Source: Megaleporinus macrocephalus (taxonomy: Eukaryota; Chordata; Actinopteri; Characiformes; Anostomidae). From it: a stretch of DNA of 64,000 nt. The position numbers and the translations under genes are program-made. The notes below the pieces were generated by a model. That model ran no database searches and was not told the DNA's origin. It was given only the letters and a program-made list of their open reading frames with translations. Shown piece by piece: positions 12,994 to 26,500 of the stretch (position 1 is the first letter of the stretch; every line of letters begins with the position of its first letter). The stretch lies in assembly GCA_021613375.1 (NCBI GenBank), contig CM038711.1:17113194-17177193 (forward strand), written 5' to 3'.

Positions 12994-15900
12994 AAAACAT
13001 AACTGCAAGTTGCAATCTTTGGGATCCAAGCACAATTATGCAAGTTTAAACATAAGACTGAAGTAGTGTTTTAGCACCCCTAGTAGTTTAGTAGCCTAAA
13101 CCATCATGTAAATGTATACCTGAACTTTAACAAAAATGTAAATATAAAAAACAGCAGTTTCACATTACTGAGTCATGTTGTTTCACAGTTTGAGCGTGAT
13201 GTTATTTTGATGGTTAAGCAAAGTAAATGCAGACAAATAAATTAACAGCTTAGTTTAGGAGAGGGAAAAAGGCAGGATTGGATTACTAACAGATACTTAA
13301 AGTTGCACTGTACTTGTATCATATTAGATACAAAAACATATTATTTTGTCACTCCTACTGAATACAAATACTATGATTCATCAACTGGTCTACTTGCAGG
13401 GAACTGCTCTAGTTTAAATGTACTGATTTTGTATTAGTACTGGTTATAGTCATATAATTTACAATAAAGATTAATTACTCACTTGTCAGACACTGCCCTG
13501 GCTTTAAGAAGTGCAGCTGTGTAGCATATTGTTGCAGATTTCGGTAAGCTAATGTCTGTAGAGGGAATGCAAACTGAATTTAACACAAATTAAGACACAA
13601 TAATTGATAACTTATCATAACTAATAATACCACAACCTTCAAACAATGACATTGTACCGCAATAAAACAGGCAATTAAAGGATATTATTTAATTCCTTCA
13701 TAAATTATTATATGATCACATATGTATAATGTGTAAAATAAAAACAGTGAATGAATAATCTAATAAAAAATAATTATTAAGTTTTCCTTTATAATTATAT
13801 ATCTTTTGGACTCATTCAGTCAGTGTGTTTATGCTAGAACAAGAAAACAAACCTAAAAATTAAATGAACTTATTCCATGTGGCCTCATATGCATATCTCA
13901 CACATAGATATGTACCTAAGCTATGGCACATAATTAAACATTACATGTATATTGCAAGGACAGCTTAACAACTGATAACATACCATCATATTTGGCAAGT
14001 ACTGCTTGCACATCAGCGTAGTTTTGCAGCTCTAAGAGTGACTCCAGCAGGTTCTCATGAATATTGAACATACTGAGGAGAGGAAACTCCTTCATTAACT
14101 GGAAAAAATATAGCTGTTATAAGCAACTCTGCAATTGACTAATTTCAAAGGCAAAGATAAACAAAGATAATGAAAAAAAGAACTAAATAGAGGAGTTGAA
14201 CAAAAAAGGGTGCATTTTTGTGTATATTCCCTAAAATTAAGCTGTAGTGGCTATAAAACTTTTCAGGGATAACTCACATCTCTCATCATCTTCACTGCTT
14301 CTCTCGTTCTTCCGAGTTTCCGAGAGCACATAGCAAGCCTTCTCTTAATGTAGACTAATACATTTGTGTCCCTTCCTTAAGAGACAAAGAACAGTTAAAG
14401 CTGCAATGCTCAAGTACAAATGATGCTTTTATACTAGTACTTTCATGAGTTCTATGGTACTTAAAACACAACGTCCCTACAAACAACACCTCCTACTCTT
14501 AACTGAATATTGGCTAGCGTTAGGGCTGGGCGATATGGGAAAAAATCTTATCACAAATTAATGTTAATAACAGCGTTACAGGTATATTCATTGCAGCCAT
14601 GTTCCTTAAGCCACTACTAGAGGCCCTCAGTTGCACTGAGAGAGACTCTTTCGAAGTAGAGCCAAACTTTGGAGTGTTTAACTAGCTCTGTGTGTGCTAC
14701 TTTTTTTTTATTTTGCGTTATATGCAAAGTACCGAAAATAGATGAATCATATCAGTCGATATAAATCAAATCACTATTGCCTTTTTACTTTAAGTGAGAA
14801 GTGAAGATATCAAAATGTTTACATTTTGATCAATTGTTTTCTATCCTTCGATTTATTTTCTATCAGAAGATAGACAAATGCACAGTAGAACATTACACAA
14901 CTGTATTTTAAATAAATTAAACACACACATACATATACATACATACACACATTATAAATATTAGTATTAGTATGAACAGTATTCATACACATACACTGTG
15001 TTAAGTAGGCTGTTGCTGGCCCTTTAAGTTCAGGCTGAGGAAAGGACTCATAGTGGGGAGTCGACTCTCTGTCTGCTCAAATGGGGAATTGGTTTAGCGA
15101 TTCTGTTTTCGGTAGAAAATAAAGTTTCTCTTCTCGGGATTTTTGGTTATAAAGTCAACTTTGCCTCAGCGTTCTTATTAAAACTCCTACAACAAACATA
15201 TTTATCTTTATTGATTACGAAATTACATCGATTAGCATAACGTGTGTCAATGCATCGCTAACATGTATTTATCCAGAGCGCAAGCTGCAGCTACAAACAA
15301 ACAATCACTCGCGTGCAAGTTGTGGGAGTGTTTCACACAGAAACGCTCTGTCAGCTCTGCACAGTAAAGATGATCACAACAGTAGAACCGACCCGAGCAC
15401 TTGAAGCACTAACATCCCGTAGTGCTTTGTCAACAAAGCATCAAGACAGCACCTGTTTACTTGTTGTTCCTATCTTAGCAGATTATTTTAAAATTATTGA
15501 CACATGTAACATGTTTCTTTTAGTAGTAGTTAACGTTTTCTGTCATAACTTTCTCCTATTTTGTTCTCACTGCTCGAGTGTGAACACCTGCAGTAACCAA
15601 ATTATTAGCAGGTGGGTTAAGCTTTCGCTACGCCTACACTCTGCGCTGTGTGTTTAACCCAAACATTGATATAGCTGGAACTCTAGTTCAGCCACTTGAT
15701 TTATCTGGAGCGGAGCTATTCTCATTGGTTCGTGTTGTCTCTCAAAACATGGACGGAATTAATTCTATCGACTACGTGTTATAATTCTATTGAAGAAACG
15801 CTATTTCACAATAATTATCATTATCGTTTTATCACCCAGCCCTAGCTAGCGTCAAGTAAAATGAATGAAACGTTTTGACCTTTATAGGTCAGACATTCGT

Positions 15901-18900
15901 AGACAGGTTCATTACTGAGGAATAATGTACATACTAGTGCAGGATGCAAACTGAGTGGTACCATTTATATGATACCCTGCATTATTTGAACATTTTGAAA
16001 GCACTTAAATATGGAAATATGGCACCGTCCGAATTTTTTATGTAATAACATTCAATTAGGTAATTTCATCATGTGATTTTATTCATATTAGGCAAAGCTA
16101 CTAATAATCGAACAACTGCTGCAGAGAAGTGGGTGTTGTGGTTGTAAAATAAGATAAGATTCGATCCATAAGCCCAGGACACATTTGATTCTGCGGATGC
16201 TCCAATATAGCTATGATGAAAGTATTCAATACCAAAAATTGAGGGTGAGAACTTGAGTGACTGGTAAGCAGTGGCTGGTAACAAGTGTTAATAAATATTT
16301 AAAACAGTGTTAACTAGGACAGAGTGTTGCATGTTGTGGCTGTATATCTATTAAAAGATCGACAAATCCAGGCCAGATTTGATTCTCCGGATGCTCCAAT
16401 ATACTTGTGTAAAGTTAAGTGACTTGAAGAGTGACAGTTTACCCTATTTCTCCCCATTTCCATTTGTAAGATGATGTCCAGTTCTGTCATCCTGAACATG
16501 TAAATAACAAAGATTTATAGAGCGAGTAAGGGCCGAGGCCCTGGCCTGGCAAAATCGATCCTACTCACAAGGGGCTTGTTAATTAGCTGATGAGCTGGAT
16601 TAAGCATATTGAGGAAATAGTTCAATTTTGCAGTGCTGTGCCTCCCCTAATGCTGGAGCTGAAAAGGTGAGGTGAACTCACTGTGTTGGGCCTCATACTG
16701 AGAGCCGTGGTGCTGAAGCTGCTGGCTGCGGCGGTAGCAGCCTTCCCCCACTTTCAGTGCCTGCTTAAAAAGCTTTTCTGCCTCCACAATGGTGGTAGCC
16801 TCCTCTTCAGCTAACAGGATGTATGCTGTGGCACAGCTGTAACACAACAAGAACAACACATGCTTCAAATAGTTGTAGAAGCTTACTGACATGTACTGAT
16901 GAAAACAAATAATCAAATAATTGTTTGAGCAGTTTCTGACTAAGCTATAGACTAAAACAAATATTTAGGGTTGAATGTCTGGGCGGTTTTCAGTAAGAAA
17001 AGCCTGGACTACATTTCATAAAGCCTGGACTACAGATCATATCCAAAAAAATAATGCGCAAAAACGCAGAAAAAGGTTAGGAGAAACGTGTAGATATATT
17101 TAACATACGAAAGCTGTGCTATTCAGGACTATAAAAATATCTATTAGTTACAGTCTGTTGCGTCAGACAAAATGTCAGTTTTGTAAACTATACTGCTTTC
17201 TTTACAGAAAAAGATTTTTTAAACCATCTGAGACATAGTATACTTGGTGTGTGTACTAATATGTTGAACCATTTTTATTATTTATTTATATTATTCTTTT
17301 GTTGTTATGTCTAAGTTAAAGGTTGTTTTTGAAAGCCAACTGTCAACTGCACAGTAAGTTCTAATTAACTTTGTTAATAACATTTTTTTTTTTGAAAAAG
17401 TTCATAAAATGACACTTTTTAGAAATAATCATCAGACAACAACCAATTGCAAGTTAAGATGAATATACGAATATATAAATTCACAAGCCAAGTTCCTGCA
17501 GTATTTCTGTGTAGTAACATTTTTTCAGTTACTGTCCTCAAGATCTGCTGATTAATATTTACATGTTACAGCAGATTAATACACCAACCCAGACAAACCA
17601 ATAGCACTAGACACTAAAGCTCAGTAACATGTAGGGTGTACATATAACAGTGCAGCTCACTCCTCTAGCTCCAGCGCTTCATGTGCAGCAGAGATACGCG
17701 CTTGTGGGTTCCTTTCTCTCCACGCCTTCTGCATTACTGACAAAAAGACAGACATCATGAACATGATAGCAAAAATTAAACACAAAAGAATGTTTATGCT
17801 GCACATGTGATTGTTCTGTTTCAAAAAACACTGTATTTAGTTTAGCCAGCACATGTGTTTTCTTGCTGGGTCTCTGTTTCCCTCTCTCTCCCTCCAAACA
17901 GGCCTGACACTCACACTACATTGCCACTACCTACTGGCATTTGCTCTTCTAAAGTAAAAATACACTTCTGCCATACTTCACTAATTTAACAACAGTTATT
18001 GCCACCAAAGCTGTATAAACCCAATTAGGCTTTACAGTACTGCAACACAGGGAATGACCACAGAAACCACATGAAATCAACCGGAAAATAAATGGTTTCC
18101 GCATTACTTATGCAACGTTATGAACTGCATGGTATGACTAGGGCTGCAAGCTGCACCGGTCAGTGGGTGGGTGGGTGTTGAGGTAGGTAGGTAGGAATTT
18201 TCAACCCAAGCTGGGCTTTCATATCACACACACACCAAGAAGAATAAAGGATATTCTTGTAAATGACTAATAACAAAAGAAGCTGGCTAACTCAGGAAAC
18301 CTAGTGAACTAATCTAGCTAACCTGACTGGAAATTGTGGGCTTAATTTAATATTTATATATATATATTTAAAATACTAATGTTTTTATATGTACATGTAG
18401 TTTACAATGCTATGCATGAGGTGATAATGAGGGCTGCTTTTTTGATAAAGCTGAAGTCGAGTCCTTTGGGCTTCTGAAAGTTATTTCAAAGGAAACGGAA
18501 GGGCTCCACACCACCTCTGAATGTTAATCAAAGAGCCTGATAAACTCTCTGTAAAGTGATGGCTGCAGACATGAAATACCAGGATTTTAAATTAGGGCCT
18601 TCTACCATTCAAATTGACTGGTTCCATTTTGTTTGTGTGTGATTAGAAATGTATCAAAACTGAGGTACGGCCTTATTGTGTTTGGACTGTGCTACTTGCT
18701 CTGGAAATGAAATAAATAGCAGTGAAAACGGGTCCTATTTGATACACTTTAAACTAGGACTGGGTGATATATTGAGTTTTTAAGAAATATCGATATATTT
18801 TTTTATATGAGATATGAGACAATATCGTTTATATCAATATAGTCTGTGTTTTGCTGCAATTACACTTGTAGATCCACCAGGTCGCCTTTCTCTTCACACT

Positions 18901-21900
18901 GCCCCTCCTCTCTCCCTCCTAAAACTCACCCCTCCCCACCACTTCACGTGTAAACGCAGGCAGCGATAGCATGGAGACAGACAAACACACGAAAGAAGCT
19001 ATTGAAGAGGATGCCTGTAGAAAGTAGGGCTGGCTATCGCAATTCAATAGCAAAAAGGTACTGACCGAAACTTCTTGGTACTACCGAGTACTAAAAAGTC
19101 AAACCAAAGTAACTTATTAGCTAGTTAGCTAGCGACATGGCTACAATTCAGTTAGCGTATGAATATACCTGTAACGCTGTTATTAACATTAACAAACAGT
19201 TACTTGTGTATTGATTTCACAGAGAAACAACCCCTTTCACTGCAGCAAAAAAGCTGAGGATGCTGGCTGAGAGAAGGGATGAACGCCACAGAGCAGTAAC
19301 CAATTTTATTCTTAAAGCATTGCATAGTTTTATAGTTTAAGTAACAGTAATGCTAATGTTTGTTCATAATAAAGCAGCACAAAGATGCTCATTGTTTGAA
19401 CAAGCTCCAAATAAAAATGATTATGGTGACAGTATGAGGCTGACTCATGTTTTCTGTTAAATACATACATTTTTGTATTTTTTGTTACAATTCAGAACAA
19501 AGGTATCGTATCTGTATTAAAAATTATTAATCAATACCCAGCCCTAGCCACAAGACATTTGGGACATGTGGCTTTGACACAGATTTGCCTTTTTGTTATC
19601 ACTATGGGAAGACAAAATATATATCGTATATCGCCATTCAGCTAAAAATATTGAGATATTATTTTAGGTCCATATCGTCCAGCCCTACTTTGTAGCTAAT
19701 GGTAGAGCGGGCTAGCATTCAAGTTCTAGTTAGCCAGCCTGAGCACAGAAGCGCACACTGCTGATTTATCAACACATGCCCAGAAGATGTTTTGTATAGG
19801 CATAAGAGATTGCCTGTAAACTTTAGACTAAATAAAACCTGTTTATAAAAGTAAATAATAGATGAGGAGAGCAGTTTATGTTTTATTTTTGATATGTAGA
19901 GAAAAGATGGTTTCATTTGTTGTCCAGTTAATTGTTATGGAAAATGAGGTTTAACATATATTCCTAAAATAAAAGATCTTTTTTGTTTTTAAAGATGACA
20001 AAGAATGGAACTGTAGTTGCATTTACATCGCCACAGTCCAATAACAAGAGTTTGTTACATAGAACCGACATACCGTTAACCTCACTGTTTTCTCTTACCT
20101 CAAATACAAATCCCACATTTGGCCCAGTTACAGAACTCCAAACTGTTATGCAAGAGGCTTCACTTTTTACACTTTACACCCCCAAAATATACATACAACA
20201 ACGGAGAAATGTATCATTTTAGTCGGTAAACCAGATTTCAGCACTTTTTATACTGAACTGTCAACAGACAGGTTGATGTTGAGTACAAATTCACAAAACA
20301 AAGCCATTTCATTCAAAGTTGTTAATTTGCTCTTCACATTTTACATGTGACACTGAACAGACTAAGAGAGTGGCAGATCTAACTTTATTACAATCACAAC
20401 CACAACCTGTAAATATATGATATGCATAAAGTACTCCACCACTCTCTCTTACAAGCAGGGATCCAACTCTGAAACAACTCTAACTCTGGCTTTATCTAAA
20501 TACAGCAGACCCAAGACCAATCCTGGATGGGAAAAAATGTCTAAGAGCCCACTCTACTAGAAGTGTTTCAACATTGTGGGCTCCCCTTTATGTCACACGC
20601 AACATTTGAGGCAGCCAGTCAGTCAAGAGGATAAATTCTGAGCAGCAAGGCTTTCTTGTGAAATTATGACTTTCTTGCGTTTTTTAGACATAGTCGTCTA
20701 CAATTTACATGAGCTCATAGACTTACTTCAGTAGTCAGGAAATTCTACAAGACCACCACAAAGCAGGTGATAATTGGGTGGGGTATCATTCTTAGCACAC
20801 GGACATGGTGGTGGACTACGTACAATGTGTTTTAAATAACTACGTTTCACTACTGAAAATAGTCCACAAATCTAAAATGTACAGCAACAGTGGCCAGAGT
20901 TTTCGTCTCTGACTTGGTGAACCAACAAGGCAAGAGTGTGTAATAGAGTGCACAGCGAATAGACACCAGTGCTCTATCTGATCCACCCGTACCAGCACAA
21001 CACCACCACCACCACGTCATTGTCACTGCAGTGCTGAGAATGATCCATTTGCCCATATATTATTTGTTGTGTGGTGGTCCTTTGGGGGTCCTGACCACTG
21101 AAAAACAGGATGAAGTACAGAGAGAATCAGATGGACTACAGTGTATAATTGTAGAACTACAAAAATGCTCCTACATGGTAAGTAAGAATGAGTGTAAAAA
21201 CAAGTGGTTTTAGTGTTATGGTTGTTTGGTGTATAAGATATCAGTGTTAGATATATGAGTGTTTTGGGTCCTTACTAGCATCGGCAGGGCGGATGTGGTC
21301 TGAGTCGCAGGTAAAGAAGGTCTGATGGTCCTGTGCTGAAAGATTCATGTCATAGTATGTGAGAGGTTCTCTACCAGTAACCCACGTGTATCTGTAATGA
21401 CAGTAACAGCAACAATAACAGTTATTCTTTAAAAGGACCATTCAAAAAGTGCTGTATTTTCCAGACACAACAAAAATGCTAACTACAATGTAAAATAAAT
21501 ATAGTGATCAGTGCGTCAGAAATCATATCAGAATTCCTGTGCCAAAAAAACCAAAACAAAACAAATAGTCTCGCGATAGTCTGTATCCATCAATAACACG
21601 CAATAGAATCTTTCCATCAGTTAAAAAAAGCAGTTATCCTGTTGTGCCAAAATGTATGTGTGTGTGTGTGTGTTTGGGAGAACAAAGGCTGTTGTCCCAG
21701 GCAGATATCAAGCTTTTAGGCTAAGCAACAAAATTGGAAAATCTTGCTCAACAATCACTGTGGTTTGTGTTTTTGAATATTCTGTGAGTTGAAGTACACA
21801 ACTCACAGAATATTCATTTTAAGCATGCATGATATTCATCATATTAGGGTGTGTTACTTGATTGTGAAATTTAGTGTTCATACAATGTTCTTGCATTTAA

Positions 21901-23513
21901 AGATAAATTTACTAGAACATAAATCAAAGGTCCGTTTTATTTTTTAGACGAGGCAGGAATATCGCACATTACATACATTAGTGTACGGTGACAAAGATAT
22001 TGCATCCCCCTACTTTTTGACTGGCATGTTCATGCCACCATAGCTAGCAGCACTTTCCCACTCTGTATTTAAATGTTTATACAATGTAGAGTTTGGAAGC
22101 TTGCATAAGTACTGCATGCTTTTTCTCATGCAACTTCTGTTGTTTCCCTCCAGGGGATTTAATGATAAGGAAACACGGAGTAGATTTTATAATCATAATG
22201 CACAATATAATGAATCACGCCATGATGTACTGTTACACACCTATTTGTCGCTGTTAAGCTCATGGGCACATTTACATCTACACAAGGTATTTTCCTCCTC
22301 AGTGGATGACGGCAGAAAAAGTTTGCCAATCTATCTGACATCAGCTACAGTACTTAGTTCATATTATATATTATTAACATATTATAAAAATGGCTATATA
22401 CAGAGTATCACAATGAAGCGAACACTTGTAAAACTTTATCTGCACAGCTGTACAAATAAACATTATGTTACAGAGTAGTGAAGGAGGTTTATTGGTTTAG
22501 TTCAAGTTTGAAGAGTGAGGTATCCACTGTGGTTAATAAGTACTACAGCTCTGGAGAACAAGCTGTTAAAGCTGGTTTTGATGGTCCTGTGTCTTTTACC
22601 AGAGAGAAGTCACTGGAAGAAATTGTCATTAAGTTTTTCTCTCAACAACTGTTCATTTTGTAGATACAAACAAAGTATATACAAACAAAGTATATACACA
22701 ATAAACTGTAGTGAACAATAACATACAGTAAAAATACATATGTATACATATCTAAGGTAAAAGGCCTTGACCATTATATGATTATTATTGGTTTTCTTGT
22801 TGTGACAAAGCTTCATGGTTTTAATATAATATTTTTCCCTGTTTAGAAAAAAAACATAAAATACATGGATGCCAAACCTTCTCCAGCAATGCCTTGTGTG
22901 TAATTGCGGTCATTATTAGTTTGGTCATCTTCAGCAAAGGCAATAGAAAATCCATTATTGTGAACCAGTTGCACAATTTAAAAATTTACATATACTCTAG
23001 CTGCAATCTTGGATCTGCTCTCCATGTTACCGTATAATATGAAGCAGTTTGTCTCACTGGCCAGCAGCAAATAGGTTGAACTTAAATTTGGTTAAACTTT
23101 TTTTTTGCTGCACAACAGCAAAGCAATAAAACCGAGCACTGCACGCAAATGAAGTTACCGCAGTGGCAAAGCAAAGCATCAGTGTTCCCTCTATAAGAAA
23201 AATAAGAGCGCAAACCATTTTTTCTCATCATCTAAATTCACCCTCAGGATATAATGATGTTTTGGCTGGTACATTCTCTGCCATATGAACACAGCCTAAG
23301 GCCACGTCAAAGTTTGAGAGTTTACATTATGAAATAAAAAAGATAAAAGAAAACCATGAAAATATTAAGATTCTTTGTTAATTTATCTATATTATTTAAT
23401 AGTATTATTTTTCAAAGACTGGATTTTGATACCATTGTTCTAACTTTCCATGTTTTCCAGGCGCTCTCATAGAAATGTCAAGATATTCAGCGTTGTGAGA
23501 ATAGCGTCTTTAA

Positions 23514-23597
<84 letters not shown>

Positions 23598-26500
23598 GTG
23601 TTTAGAATAGCATCTTTAAACACACACAAATACACAGACACACACACACACAGACACACCTAAAGTAGTAAAAGACCAGATGATGTCAAGTTTCATTCCT
23701 TTGAATTAAGAATAGGAGGCTGGAACTAGGGTTGTAAAGAAACAGAAAAGTTCAAGACTGGGAGAGGGAAAAAACCCTCAAACAGACTGATAAAAATTAA
23801 TTTCTACAGTCACGATTGCCGTATGCGCATCCCTGCACAGCCTTAATACAACTTTTGTCAAATGGGTACTTGCACAACAATGCATCCTGTGTGCAATAAA
23901 GCTCACAGTTCTCTAAAACGCTGCCTTGAGTCACCACACATATAAAACTGAATTACACTATAATACCAGAGATGCCTTTCTGGCAATAGAATGTTTGCAG
24001 CATGAATATGAGTCAGAAACAAATGCAAGGACCACATAACACACATCTCAAAAAAAGGTTTTAGAAATAACAATAATAAAACAATGCTTTAAGATGGGGT
24101 CCTACCCAGTATTACACAGATGAACTAGTACTTGGTTAACCATTCCGGGTGCCAGTACTCAAATACTAAACTGTTATTCTATATCCACTGATGAGGAAAA
24201 ACCTCCTGCGGACAATCATAGACTTAAAGCTTTTCTTCAACTGTGACCTCAAGACAAATATAATTAGATCTTTTTATTTATTTATTTAAGAGCACAGTGT
24301 TTTCAGATACTGCAACATGGAGCAAATATCACCTCTGTTAGGGCAATATGGAGAAACGTCTGGGGTTCATATAACTGTCCTGATCATAAAAACATGTGAC
24401 CGTACCCCTACTCAGCTATTCAGACACTACTGGGCAAGTACCTTTGCAAGTAGATTTGTTCCTTTCAGTGAGTCATACTGTACAATCTGCATGCACAAAT
24501 GCAAGTGATTTAGCATGAAAATACTGGAAGAAAAAAAGATTAGTGGAACAGAGTTTTTGTGTTCTATAGTGACAAGTGTAATAAATACATATTTATTAGG
24601 AACAGGAAATATATGTAATAATTTAAAAGGAAAATAACTCACCGGTTATATTCTGCCCCACGAAATAAATTGAGTGGATTTCTCCATACTTTGCATTCTA
24701 CAAAAAAGATACAAAACTGTCAGAAATGTCCTCATCTTTAGGCAACAAAGACAACTTCCAGAATCAGATTTTAGTCCAAAGCTGTCCCATAGTTTGTTTC
24801 AACATTGGATAGATGTTATGTTTTTGATTAGCACAGAGGAAATTAATAAAAGGGTACCTCAACAGTGGTTTTGCTGTTGATGTTATGCGTTGTTCACAGA
24901 TACAACTACAGAAATGTTAAATCTTGATTCACAAAATTTGCAGATACTATGACACCTAGAACCTCTAGATTAATATTTACAGAGTAGGTGCTTCAGTTTG
25001 CCAATATTCATGACATTTGTGCTGCCCATTCTGAAAGAAGGTGTAAACAAAAAGCATTTTAGGGCAGAATTTGCAGACAAAGTCTGTTCCATTCGAAAAA
25101 CAGCACAAGTTTGCTGTTTTTCAAGTAATAGAAGATAGAATAATAGAATAACAAACTTATTCACGTGTATCCTCCTCGACGACCCTATAACACTGTTCAA
25201 CAGCCAAAAGTTCCACTGATTCAGTATAAAAACAAGACAGACGAAGCGGTATGCATTCAATGCATGTGTTTAAAAATGTATGATATGTGTTTAGTCTTTC
25301 CTGCTCTGATTATCATATTTGCTAAACAAATTCATGTTGGTACTGTTTATTCCTGTGGTCAAATTTAGGTAATCTGCTCGTCTAACGTGACCTGGCAGGA
25401 GGTGTTTGCCAAAGACAAAGAATTCCATGCACAACAGTAGTGGTGCAGTACCAGAAATGAGTATTTACACGCTGTTAGAAAACCACATAAACTGCACTGC
25501 AAGTACCTCACTAACAAGATCATCACATCTGAGCTAATTTAAAAATAGTTAAGTGTGTGATTTGACTGGACACTTCACTCACAAACAAGGCATGTGTTGT
25601 AATAGATGCAATTAAGCACTGGACCTATTGAGCACTGCTAGTGTGACTATAACAAATTAAAAAATAGAGTATATTGTCGCTGTCCAATTAAAACCATGTA
25701 TCTTCATTTTTTTTTCTACATCATTTAAACACGGCAATGGTCTTTTACATTGTGTGAGCAAAAGAATTGCTACATAATAGCTTGGAAAAAATTCTGGTTC
25801 CATTGACTTACGTTAAAAGTATGTTTTTGTTCTCTCCTGTAAAGTTTCAATTTTGGAGATACTTGTTTTTCATTGGACAGCGACGATAGGTTCTGTAATA
25901 TGACCAAGATCTGCTTCAGATATGTTCAAGGGTCATACCCTCTGTAAAATAAAATCATACTTACAACTAGCTAAAACACAGTTGGGCCATTAGCTCAGTT
26001 TTCTTTGTCTGTGACAAATTAGTCATATATATTGCCAGCCCAAACAAAACCAGCCCGAAGGTCTGCAGGGTAATATGTAGTCTTTTTTTTCCTTGCTTGT
26101 TCTGCATGATATTAAACCCACTAAATGTCTATTTATTGTCTGTGATTATTATAAGTCAGAGGAAAGAAAAGTAAGTAGGCAAAGTCGATAGACAACATAG
26201 AAAATCATTTTTCTACTTCTTTACCTGAAACGCTTTGTCGACTGGAGTCTGCATCTCCGTTACTTGTGTTTGAGTTATTTGGAGAGCTGTTATCTACTCC
26301 CCCCAGAAGAGGACGTAGGTGACTAACAGACACTTGCTCAATGAAGGAAGTACCATACTTTCTGAAGTACCACCACTCAAATATCTGTAGGGAAAACACA
26401 CATACGACAAGATGCATGTTGAAATACACCAACAAACCTGTAGAAAGATAATGCTGACAATCAGCGTCTAGGACTCTAGGCTACATGGTTTACCTTGAAA

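Noticed and set aside
15313..15657. 114-codon ORF
   Set aside because: Lies inside the hAT-like element, has no transposase features, and the sister copy does not keep it open.
22101..22478. 125-codon plus-strand ORF
   Set aside because: Antisense to st7 in an intron, AT-rich composition, no domain and no splice context.
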